Source: Nitrospirales bacterium (lineage in GTDB: Bacteria; Nitrospirota; Nitrospiria; Nitrospirales; UBA8639). From it: a stretch of 46,880 nt of DNA. The position numbers were made by a program, and so were the translations under genes. The stretch is from NCBI GenBank assembly GCA_021603905.1, contig BQIU01000025.1, positions 1 to 46,880 on the forward strand, given 5' to 3'. The first letter of the stretch is position 1, and every line of letters begins with the position of its first letter. Below are positions 29,735 through 37,268 of the stretch, in pieces. The notes below the pieces were generated by a model. It was not told the DNA's origin. It worked only from the letters and a program-made list of their open reading frames with translations, and searched no databases.

Positions 29735-29750
29735 TGGCATTAATTCTGCT
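29735..29750 (+). promoter_or_regulatory. sigma-54 (RpoN) promoter candidate for the curli operon
   Basis: The word TGGCATTAATTCTGCT has GG and GC separated by exactly ten bases, matching the -24/-12 pattern TGGCAC-N5-TTGC with TGGCA and TGC intact. It is 48 bases upstream of the first curlin start, so a transcript would begin near 29761. This would put the operon under an RpoN-dependent activator. No such regulator is in the window. Confidence 0.5.
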
Positions 29751-29797
29751 TTATTAGAATTTCATTGACATACTTCATTCATACAAGGAGTTCTGAC

Positions 29798-30679
29798 ATG
29801 ACACAACACACATTTCTTCAAAAAGAATTTGATCATAGACATATATTTCTCTTTAACATCTTCGGGCATCAATCCAACAGCAACTCTGCACGACATCGTC
29901 CCCTCATGTATTTCAAAATGATTGGGATGACCAAGTTGCCCTTGTGTCTGCTGTTCACTCTTTGTCTCTGTACTAGCGTATTAGGTGCCACTAATGACGC
30001 CCTGTTCACCCAATCCGGTGACTCACAGAGAGGGAGCATCACTCACGAGGGCAACCAACTCCAGACCTCTCTTTCTCAATACGGACGTGAGAATCACACC
30101 ACAATCGAACAAGTCGGCGACGCGCACCATGCAACAGTCCTTCAACGTGGGCTTCATCACATGACCGATATTTCACAAATTGGCGAAGGACATGTTGCCA
30201 CACTCTCTCAGGAGGGTGGAGCGAATCGGCTCAGCCTGAATCAAGACGGTGATGCGCACGAAGTTGATATTCGACAAGGCCCGTTATCACATGAAGGCCA
30301 CATCACCGTTGAACAATTCGGCACGGCCCATGTGGCGTCAGCCCACCAAGATGGTGCATACAACACAATGACCCAACATCAAGAAGGATATGCCAATATC
30401 CTCGCCGCCTCTCAATTGGGCGACGACAATCAGATCAAGCAAGAACAAGAGGGGAGCGGGAACGAAGCTTCTGCCCGACAGCACGGCTATGGAAATACGA
30501 TATCGCAAACACAGATTGGGAATAACAATACCGCAGAAGCCGAACAATTCGGTCAAGACAACTCAATTACCCACACGCAGATTGGTGATGGACTAACCTA
30601 TTCCATCACGCAAGAAGGTCAAGGGCTTGCCATTACTGTCACACAAGACTCCACCGGGACGGTAGCCATGAGTCCGTAG
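29798..30679 (+). CDS. curlin-repeat protein (possible CsgB-like nucleator)
   Basis: A 293-residue secreted protein. The start at 29798 follows AAGGAG, but about 40 residues precede the hydrophobic signal segment (LPLCLLFTLCLCTSVLGA), unusually long. The mature part has about ten or more imperfect curlin repeats of the form Q-x-G-x2-N/H-x5-Q-x-G, for example LSQYGRENHTTIEQVGD, ASQLGDDNQIKQEQEG and TQIGNNNTAEAEQFGQ. These form stacked beta-strand turns in functional amyloid. As first curlin gene of the operon, with more irregular and charged repeats than its neighbour, it may be a minor or nucleating subunit; that role is inferred. Confidence 0.8.
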   Translation: MTQHTFLQKEFDHRHIFLFNIFGHQSNSNSARHRPLMYFKMIGMTKLPLCLLFTLCLCTSVLGATNDALFTQSGDSQRGSITHEGNQLQTSLSQYGRENHTTIEQVGDAHHATVLQRGLHHMTDISQIGEGHVATLSQEGGANRLSLNQDGDAHEVDIRQGPLSHEGHITVEQFGTAHVASAHQDGAYNTMTQHQEGYANILAASQLGDDNQIKQEQEGSGNEASARQHGYGNTISQTQIGNNNTAEAEQFGQDNSITHTQIGDGLTYSITQEGQGLAITVTQDSTGTVAMSP

Positions 30680-30778
30680 CACTCCAGGGAAAGGGTGCGG
30701 CTCGTCCGGCGCGCAGGACGGGAAATTTCATTCCCATGTGATTTCATCAATTCATTTACATTCATCAAGGAGGGTTTT

Positions 30779-31939
30779 ATGTCACGCACATTCAACAGAT
30801 ATACACCATTCGCCGGGATCAGCACCGCCGTTCTCTTCGCGTTGCTGACCACAGGGGCATGGGCATCGGTACCCAATAACGTGGCGGAAATGATTCAAGA
30901 TGGAGACGACAATACTGCGACAATTGTCCAGGCTCCAGATCCAGACGGTATACGCTTAGAAGCCTACATCAATCAGGCTGGCGACTATAATTATGCGACC
31001 ATTACTCAAAACGACTCGTCAGCATACAATGTGGCGACGATTGATCAAAGTGGCGATGGGAATTCGGCTGATCTATCTCAAAGCTGGTACTCCGTATACA
31101 ATGAGGCCACTGTGAATCAAGGCGGCGATTACAATACTGCCTGGGTTTCTCAAAACGACAGTTCTGTGGCCAATTATGCCACGATCGATCAAAGTGGTGA
31201 TGGAAACTCAGCAGGGGTTTCTCAAAGTTGGGACTCAGAATACAATCACGCGTCGGTCGATCAAAGCGGCGATTACAATAACACTTGGATTTCGCAAAAC
31301 GATAGCTCACAAGGCAACACTGCCACCGTGAATCAAAGCGGCGACGAGAACTCAGCCGAAGTTTCACAAAGTTATGGGGCAGGATACAATGACGCCACCG
31401 TGGATCAAAGCGGAGACTACAATATCGCTTCCATTGACCAAGACGGCAGTCTCTACAATGTCGCCGAGGTCGACCAAAGTGGAAACTCCAATGATGCCAC
31501 CGTCATTCAGCGGGAAGAGTCTGAGGGGAACTATGCCATGATTGATCAAAGCGGCGATGGCAACTCTGCGACGGTATCTCAAGACTATCACTCATTCTAC
31601 AACCACGCCACGATCGATCAAAGTGGCGATTACAACTCTGCAACCATCGAACAGAATTATGATTCCGCAGACAACTATGCGTCTGTTGATCAAAGTGGCA
31701 ATGATAATTCAGCCGAAATTTTCCAGAGCGACTACGCACAATACAATGAAGCCACAGTGAATCAAAGCGGGAATTACAATTCTGCCACCATTCTTCAAAA
31801 TGAAAGTATGGACAATGTGGCGCACGTCGATCAATCCGGCGACGGAAATCTGGCGTTTGTGAACATGGTTGGCCATGAATACGACGCGGTAACCGTTATG
31901 CAAGTTGGAAACGGAAACGTCGCACAATACAATCCTTAA
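30779..31939 (+). CDS. csgA: major curlin-like amyloid subunit
   Basis: A 386-residue protein with a clear signal peptide (about residues 1-30, ending AWA) and about 15 highly regular repeats of roughly 23 residues. The typical unit is NYATIDQSGDGNSAGVSQS. Each contains the conserved Q-S-G-D-x-N-S-A core and a second glutamine, the steric-zipper ladder positions of curli. It is far longer than enterobacterial CsgA, which has five repeats, and strongly acidic. The start at 30779 follows AAGGAGG. At DNA level the repeats share words such as GATCAAAGTGGCGATGG, making copy-number change by slippage plausible. It is exported through CsgG and polymerises outside the cell. Confidence 0.87.
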   Translation: MSRTFNRYTPFAGISTAVLFALLTTGAWASVPNNVAEMIQDGDDNTATIVQAPDPDGIRLEAYINQAGDYNYATITQNDSSAYNVATIDQSGDGNSADLSQSWYSVYNEATVNQGGDYNTAWVSQNDSSVANYATIDQSGDGNSAGVSQSWDSEYNHASVDQSGDYNNTWISQNDSSQGNTATVNQSGDENSAEVSQSYGAGYNDATVDQSGDYNIASIDQDGSLYNVAEVDQSGNSNDATVIQREESEGNYAMIDQSGDGNSATVSQDYHSFYNHATIDQSGDYNSATIEQNYDSADNYASVDQSGNDNSAEIFQSDYAQYNEATVNQSGNYNSATILQNESMDNVAHVDQSGDGNLAFVNMVGHEYDAVTVMQVGNGNVAQYNP

Positions 31940-31965
31940 TCATCCATGAACAAAGGCTTCATACG

Positions 31966-32352
31966 ATGATCAGCAATAGACAGAACTGGAAATGGAGCGC
32001 CTACCCTGCGGGGTGGGCGCTCGGCCTAGGACTTTGGCTCTTCTTGTATTCGGTTCCGGCAGGGGGAACACACTTCTCTCTCGACTCAACAGATAAGGAT
32101 CAACAGATGTATTCCAATCGCCAAACTATTATTCAGAACGGTGTTCATAATAAAAAAACCATTAGGCAGCGAGGCGAACACCTAGACTTGAGATTAGAAC
32201 AACACGGAGACCGCAACGATTCGGATCTCCAGCAAGACGGCACAGACAACAAGGCCACTTCGATTCAACGAGGAGATGAGAATACGAGTCGCATTCGCCA
32301 ACGGGGTGCTGGCAATAAAGCGACGATTATTCAACGAGGCTCAAGGAGATAA
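31966..32352 (+). CDS. small basic curlin-repeat protein
   Basis: A 128-residue protein with an N-terminal hydrophobic signal segment (about residues 14-34) and four or five curlin-type repeats (TIIQNGVHNKKTIRQRGE, DLQQDGTDNKATSIQRGD, RIRQRGAGNKATIIQRG). Unlike the acidic major curlin its repeats are rich in arginine and lysine, so it could act as a charge-complementary nucleator or cap. That is inference. It lies 26 bases after the major curlin and six bases before csgE. Confidence 0.75.
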   Translation: MISNRQNWKWSAYPAGWALGLGLWLFLYSVPAGGTHFSLDSTDKDQQMYSNRQTIIQNGVHNKKTIRQRGEHLDLRLEQHGDRNDSDLQQDGTDNKATSIQRGDENTSRIRQRGAGNKATIIQRGSRR

Positions 32353-32358
32353 CCCCTC

Positions 32359-32811
32359 ATGGTTCGATTTATCAATCATCGGCAAAACTTACTCATACAA
32401 CATCTATTGTGGATTTTCGCTCTGATGCTGTGCGGCATATATCTCGTGACTCCGCAAGCCACCCTGGGGTCGACACAAGTCTCTTCGGAAGAATCCGAAG
32501 ATTCATTTTTAGGAATATCCGGATTAATTGTTGATGAAACTCGAACCGTGGTTGGTCGAAATTTTTACGAGGCATTTACGGCACAATGGACGAACCTTTC
32601 ATCGACGACTCAAAATATTGTCATTAGTGAATTAGCCGATCCGCGTTTTGGCAGCATCATTTCAGTCCAAATCGGAGAAAAAATCGTCTTTCGACGTCTC
32701 TTGCCCCCTCGATTAGGGGACCTGGAAGAAGCCGTCAGCATGGCAATTACGAACCTCCGTCAAACCTTGACTGATCAAGAGCGCGTTCAACAGGAACTTG
32801 AAATGTATTAG
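32359..32811 (+). CDS. csgE: curli assembly/transport protein CsgE
   Basis: This 150-residue periplasmic protein has a signal peptide ending near TLG and the CsgE core: GLIVDETRTVVGRNFYEAFTAQW, VISELADPRFGSIISVQIGEKIVFRR and the C-terminal AITNLRQTLTDQE. CsgE forms a nonameric adaptor that delivers curlins to the CsgG pore. It lies between the curlins and csgF. Confidence 0.93.
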   Translation: MVRFINHRQNLLIQHLLWIFALMLCGIYLVTPQATLGSTQVSSEESEDSFLGISGLIVDETRTVVGRNFYEAFTAQWTNLSSTTQNIVISELADPRFGSIISVQIGEKIVFRRLLPPRLGDLEEAVSMAITNLRQTLTDQERVQQELEMY

Positions 32812-32884
32812 TGGCCAAATACGCCGTAGGACACAGTACAAACACAACAGCGACGGAGCAGGATAGAACAAGGAGACAAATACT

Positions 32885-33307
32885 ATGTTGAACAAGATGA
32901 TACTCACGGTGATTACCCTTCAATTGGCTGGCTTAGCCTGGATCAGTACCCCGATCAACGCCTCTGAACTTCGGCATCAATTTACCAATCCTAATTTTGG
33001 CGGCAACCCATTTAATGCTCAGCCCCTCTTGAATTCTGCCGTGTTACAAAACGATTTTGAAAATACCGAAACCAATGACACAAGTACCTTAGAAGATTTT
33101 CAGTCTCGGTTAGATCGAGCCATCTTGAATCGTCTCTCTCGAGAAGTTGTCGCAGAAGTCTTTGGTGAAGAAAGCGATTTATCGGCAGGATCGTTTAATA
33201 CAGGAAACTTTGAAGTCCAAATATCGGAAGACTTGGATGGCGTAACGATTGGAATCGTCGACACTCTCACAGGAGATGCCACGAACATCCAGGTCCCATT
33301 TTTTTAA
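32885..33307 (+). CDS. csgF: curli assembly protein CsgF
   Basis: A 140-residue secreted protein. After the signal peptide comes the CsgF hallmark ELRHQFTNPNFGGNPFN, the segment that inserts into the CsgG pore, then a helical section (TLEDFQSRLDRAILNRLSR) and a C-terminal strand region. It couples secretion to nucleation at the cell surface. An AAGGAGA site precedes the ATG. Confidence 0.94.
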   Translation: MLNKMILTVITLQLAGLAWISTPINASELRHQFTNPNFGGNPFNAQPLLNSAVLQNDFENTETNDTSTLEDFQSRLDRAILNRLSREVVAEVFGEESDLSAGSFNTGNFEVQISEDLDGVTIGIVDTLTGDATNIQVPFF

Positions 33308-33327
33308 TAATGAGGAGAACCGTTCTC

Positions 33328-34215
33328 ATGAGACGCTATCATTATTCTGGAAGTGCCTTTTTTCTCATCATCGCCAGCAGCTTTTTATTACAGGCCTGTT
33401 CAACGTTATTCCAACCACTAACCAGCGGAAAAGCTGAAGTGGGATATGAGTCTCAAGTCTTTCAGCAATTGGCCTCCCTTCCACCACCGACAGAACCGAT
33501 TGTCGTGGTGGTTTATAAATTTCGTGATCATACCGGGCAATATAAGTCCAGTGACGCCGTGCTTCAATACTCCACAGCCGTGACACAAGGGGCGACTTCT
33601 CTCTTAATCAAAGCCCTGATGGATGCTGGTAACGGGAAATGGTTTACGGTGCTGGAACGGGAAGGACTCTCCAATCTTCTCAATGAACGAAAGATCATTC
33701 GCCAAACCCGCAAACAGTATGTCAATGGCGGAGAGCAACTCCCCCCACTTCCACCCTTACTCTATGCGCCCATTCTTCTCGATGGCGGTATTGTGGCCTA
33801 TGAATCTAATCTCTTAAGTGGAGGGATGGGAGCCAGATATTTTGGAGCCGGAGGGTTTACCGAGTTTCGCCGTGATACCGTGACCGTGGATCTACGAGCG
33901 GTTTCTGTCAAACGTGGCACGATTCTCAATACCCTTCAGACAAGGAAAACAATTCTTTCTGCAAAGTTGGAAGGCGGGCTATTTCGCTTCGTCGATCCAC
34001 TACGATTATTGGAAATCGAAGCTGGCATTGCCAGCAATGAAGCCCCGCAAATGGCGGTACGGGAAGCCATTGAACTCGCGGTCTACGGGTTGATCCTGGA
34101 AGGTATCAAAGATCAAATTTGGACCTTCAAAGACCCGGAAGCCGGAGCTCCAATCCTCGCTTCGTATTTGGATGAGAAGCATGAACAGATCGATTCGGAC
34201 CTTGATAACGGATAA
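33328..34215 (+). CDS. csgG: curli secretion channel lipoprotein CsgG
   Basis: The 295-residue protein has a signal peptide with lipobox LLQAC (C24) and the CsgG signatures EPIVVVVYKFRDHTGQYK, WFTVLEREGLSNLLNERKIIRQTR, a transmembrane hairpin region GGIVAYESNLLSGGMGARYFG and VTVDLRAVSVKRGTIL. Nine copies form the outer-membrane pore that exports curlins. The start at 33328 follows GAGGAG; the ATG at 33310 precedes that site. It is the last gene of the operon. Confidence 0.96.
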   Translation: MRRYHYSGSAFFLIIASSFLLQACSTLFQPLTSGKAEVGYESQVFQQLASLPPPTEPIVVVVYKFRDHTGQYKSSDAVLQYSTAVTQGATSLLIKALMDAGNGKWFTVLEREGLSNLLNERKIIRQTRKQYVNGGEQLPPLPPLLYAPILLDGGIVAYESNLLSGGMGARYFGAGGFTEFRRDTVTVDLRAVSVKRGTILNTLQTRKTILSAKLEGGLFRFVDPLRLLEIEAGIASNEAPQMAVREAIELAVYGLILEGIKDQIWTFKDPEAGAPILASYLDEKHEQIDSDLDNG

Positions 34216-34392
34216 CGTACGCTTGACGAAGAATTTGAGGAGAAACACGACGAATAAATAATCCTCAATATGACCACGCATAAGTACCCAGTAATAGTCT
34301 CAAGATGATCTTCATAAAGAATGTTCACGTGAAGGCATAAACCTCAGAAGATCAAAAGCGCTGAACGGTCTCTCTCTTTTCCAGAAACATGA

Positions 34393-34427
34393 CAAAAAAA
34401 ACCCTGCCGGAGTGGTCCGGCAGGGTT
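34393..34427 (-). terminator. Rho-independent terminator of the porin gene
   Basis: Read on the minus strand, a perfect 12-base GC-rich stem (AACCCTGCCGGA with TCCGGCAGGGTT around CCAC) is followed by a run of eight T. It lies 42 bases after the porin stop. On the plus strand there is no T run after the hairpin, so it mainly serves the porin. Confidence 0.9.
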
Positions 34428-34468
34428 AGGATAACGGGGAGGAAGATATTCCCCTCTGTTGTTAATGA

Positions 34469-35974
34469 TTAGAAGTTGACCCAGAGTTGCGTGTAGCCCC
34501 AATTCTGGTCAGCCGTTCCAAAACCATTCTTCTTATTATAATCACCGGTGAAGAAATGACCATACCCTAATTGCCATCCAACCTTATTGTTTTGGAAGAA
34601 CAGCGTATAGACCACATCAATTTCACCACCCAATGACTTTTCATTGTTGGTACCTGGGGTGGTTTTGAAAATTCCTTGTCCAGCACTATACCAATTGTCC
34701 TTCTCTTCGGCCAATCGCATATAGTGACCAGCAATTTCAAAGTGGCTGTTTGCGGTCGGTCGCATTTGCAAGTTACCACCAAAGGTCATCATATTCTGCC
34801 AGGACATTAAATCCATGTACCCAAAGTGAATGTGATTGGTTGGATACAATTGGCTAAACGTGTCAGCACCACCAAACCCGCTTGTATTGGCATTCTTGTC
34901 ACCAGATGCCCAGTTGAATTCAGCGCCAATGCGAGGTTGCATGGGAACTGGCAACGTCACACCGGCATCAGCATGGAACGCACCGGCATTGATGGTTCTG
35001 TTAAACCCGGCCCCAAACGTGTTTCCCCCCGTTGGACCAATTCGTCCAAACTGATAGTACCCTTCAACGGTCGCATCAACGATACCAGCATTGCCGGCTA
35101 TTCGGGCTCCGACAGTATGTCGGCTTTGGTTGCCACGCTGTCCACCGGCACCATTAGCAGCCGTCGCACCACCTTCTTCATAGATCCAAGCTGGTTCAAT
35201 AGCAATACCGGATACTTTCATTGGAATTCGCGCGAAGAGGATGTTTCCATCTCCACCGTATCCGCCGCCGTTCGTAGAAGCACCGCAACCACCAGAATTT
35301 TGGGTACAATTACCTTCTGCAACGACCAACCACCCTAATTCCACAGGCACTTTGGCATGGTTATACCGAAGCGTGACACCATCGAATGCAAAGCCGACAT
35401 TATTCCAATCAAAGTGACCGAAAATACGATGGTTACCCCATACGACGAGCTGACGTCCGGCTTTCATCGACAAATTGGGCACCAAAAAATTTCGTACTAA
35501 CATGTACCCTTGACGAAGAAACAGATCAGCACCTGTGTGACCTGGGTTGATCGCACCAGCCTCATTGGTTTCTAAGGAACCAAAGTTATTTGAGACCTGC
35601 GGTTGTACAAAAAACACGACGTCCGGGGATAAATCATAATTGAACCCCAGACGAATCAATTGCTGCGTAAAGAATCTGTTATCTTTCGTGGCAACACCTG
35701 TCGAGTTCGTCCCGAAACCAGAATTCGTTCTGAATTCCGGACGCACCCGCATGTCACCAGAAATCGTTAAGTTCTGCAAATCAAACGCCGGACTCTGCGG
35801 GGGATCAAAGGCATGATACGGCTCCAAATCCGGAATGGCACGAGGGACTGCCGGAACATTGGTGTTTTTGTCGACTGCCGGAGTCGTCTTGGCCGCAAAG
35901 GCTGGGACAGCCGACATGGACACGATCAGGCACCCTGCCGTGAACCACTTGGAAAAACGATAAAAATCGCTCAT
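34469..35974 (-). CDS. AlgE-like outer-membrane porin (alginate_export family)
   Basis: A 501-residue beta-barrel protein with a signal peptide (about residues 1-27, ending AFA). It has the pattern of many amphipathic strands ending in the aromatic C-terminal residue (LWVNF), typical of outer-membrane barrels. The first strand region NLTISGDMRVRPEFR and MKAGRQLVVWGNHRIFG resemble alginate-export-type porins. In Nitrospira relatives such proteins are abundant outer-membrane proteins whose cargo is unknown; anion or nitrogen-compound passage is speculative. The start at 35974 has a strong AGGAGGAG site; 36052 is not supported. Confidence 0.85.
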   Translation of the reverse strand: MSDFYRFSKWFTAGCLIVSMSAVPAFAAKTTPAVDKNTNVPAVPRAIPDLEPYHAFDPPQSPAFDLQNLTISGDMRVRPEFRTNSGFGTNSTGVATKDNRFFTQQLIRLGFNYDLSPDVVFFVQPQVSNNFGSLETNEAGAINPGHTGADLFLRQGYMLVRNFLVPNLSMKAGRQLVVWGNHRIFGHFDWNNVGFAFDGVTLRYNHAKVPVELGWLVVAEGNCTQNSGGCGASTNGGGYGGDGNILFARIPMKVSGIAIEPAWIYEEGGATAANGAGGQRGNQSRHTVGARIAGNAGIVDATVEGYYQFGRIGPTGGNTFGAGFNRTINAGAFHADAGVTLPVPMQPRIGAEFNWASGDKNANTSGFGGADTFSQLYPTNHIHFGYMDLMSWQNMMTFGGNLQMRPTANSHFEIAGHYMRLAEEKDNWYSAGQGIFKTTPGTNNEKSLGGEIDVVYTLFFQNNKVGWQLGYGHFFTGDYNKKNGFGTADQNWGYTQLWVNF

Positions 35975-36013
35975 TGCACTCCTCCTGTTAGTTGAGTCCC
36001 CGACCGACCAGGG

Positions 36014-36029
36014 ACGAACAGTTGTTCGT
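36014..36029. promoter_or_regulatory. perfect palindrome upstream of the porin gene
   Basis: ACGAACA and TGTTCGT flank two bases, a 16-base operator-like dyad that starts 40 bases before the porin start codon. It lies in the likely 5' leader or promoter and could bind a dimeric regulator or form a hairpin. No regulator can be named. Confidence 0.35.
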
Positions 36030-36468
36030 AGCAAGAACCCATCTCCTTGCACACGAACACAATTACCTTCTTCCTCTTGACTCTCTTCGCTATATACGAA
36101 CGAACGTATCTAAAATTGATTGGTTTCTTGGTTGTCAGGATTGATTGGAAAATGCATCAAAATATACATCTGCCAAATGTTACGCCTCTGCTAAAAACAT
36201 ACCAGTATCGTAATATTCATATAACATGTTGAAAGTTATGTGAATCTAACGTTCAATCTGTTCTCATGCTGATCTTGAAAGTATTTCAATAAAGAGACGT
36301 GACGTTGCAAAAACACAACAAAAGGAAGGTAAAGTACGAAATGCTGCCTTGATACGGCCTTAACTAATTTTGATTTGAAACGGAGATGACCAAGGAGAAA
36401 GAGTAATGAACAGGATAATAAAGTCTTTATAATGGCAAAATAATATGTGGCTCTCCCTTTCCAAATTC
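36030..36468. other. intergenic region between the porin and tatA-like genes
   Basis: About 440 AT-rich bases with no credible gene. It should carry the porin promoter, and the end of the tatA-like transcript lies at its far side. Nothing else is recognised. Confidence 0.5.
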
Positions 36469-36759
36469 TTAAATTAGTTTATTACCTCCTTGCGTCTCTG
36501 TTGCTGAATCTGTCGCTCCTTTAATCGATTCTTCTGCTTCTTTTACTGATGCTTCTAAATCTTGTTCAACGGCCTTAAACTCCTGCTGTATCATATTGAT
36601 TTCAGGTTCAACTGACTGACGGAGATCTTCCGTAGTTTCCTTGAAACCTTTGACGGCTCGACCAACTTGCTTGCCGATTTCTGGGAGTTCTTTAGGACCA
36701 AAGAGGAGAAATGCAATCACGAGAATGATCAGAATCTCCATGGCTCCTAGACCAAACAT
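36469..36759 (-). CDS. TatA/TatB-family twin-arginine translocase protein
   Basis: A 96-residue protein with the Tat architecture: one N-terminal membrane helix (AMEILIILVIAFLLFG), the FGPKELPEIGKQVGRAVKGFK hinge and amphipathic helix, and a long acidic helical tail. The extended charged tail is more like TatB than TatA, but the two are hard to separate by sequence. It works with TatC in export of folded proteins; tatC is not in the window. It follows the tatA gene by 88 bases. Confidence 0.88.
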   Translation of the reverse strand: MFGLGAMEILIILVIAFLLFGPKELPEIGKQVGRAVKGFKETTEDLRQSVEPEINMIQQEFKAVEQDLEASVKEAEESIKGATDSATETQGGNKLI

Positions 36760-36847
36760 CGTTCTTGCTCGTTATGCGTGGGGAGTGGCGTGGAAAGATT
36801 GAAAGAATTGAAGACCTTTCACACTCCACGCCTTTTCCTCACGAATA

Positions 36848-37159
36848 TTATCCTTGTCTCGCTTGTTCTGGTTGGGGTGATGGAACGGTCTCTGCCTGGG
36901 GCTGCGTCGGTGGCGAGACCGGTTGAGCTGTTTGCTGCGATGTAACTTGCTCTGGTTGCGGGGGAACATCTTGGGCCATGTTGGGTTGATCCGGGTTAGG
37001 CGTCACATCGAACGCATCTGCTTCATTGACAGACTTTTTAAATCCCTTAATAGCCTTCCCTAATCCTTCCCCAAGCTGTGGAATTTTCCCTGCGCCAAAC
37101 ACAATCAGCACAATGATCAGAATAAGCAATAATTCCATCCAGCCAAAGGACCCAATCAT
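36848..37159 (-). CDS. tatA: Sec-independent protein translocase TatA
   Basis: A 103-residue protein with membrane helix WMELLLILIIVLIVFG, hinge and amphipathic helix KIPQLGEGLGKAIKGFKKS, and a tail rich in proline and glutamine that appears disordered. The short amphipathic helix fits TatA. An AAAGG site precedes the ATG. Its tail differs from that of the following Tat gene, suggesting distinct partners. Confidence 0.92.
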   Translation of the reverse strand: MIGSFGWMELLLILIIVLIVFGAGKIPQLGEGLGKAIKGFKKSVNEADAFDVTPNPDQPNMAQDVPPQPEQVTSQQTAQPVSPPTQPQAETVPSPQPEQARQG

Positions 37160-37268
37160 AAAGAAACCTTTCGTTGCACCCGCTGTTTCATAGATCTCAG
37201 ACTTTTCATTGAATCCGACTAGTATACAAGAGTAACAGAGAAAAATCTACACTAATTCACAGCAGCGC

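Noticed and set aside
30779..31939. Regularly spaced DNA repeats that look CRISPR-like
   Set aside because: The repeats are in frame, about 70 bases apart, imperfect, and encode curlin units. No cas gene is present.
36187..36204. Sigma-54-like GG-N10-GC pattern on the minus strand upstream of the porin
   Set aside because: The -12 element is poor and it lies about 210 bases from the start; such spacing occurs by chance in AT-rich DNA.
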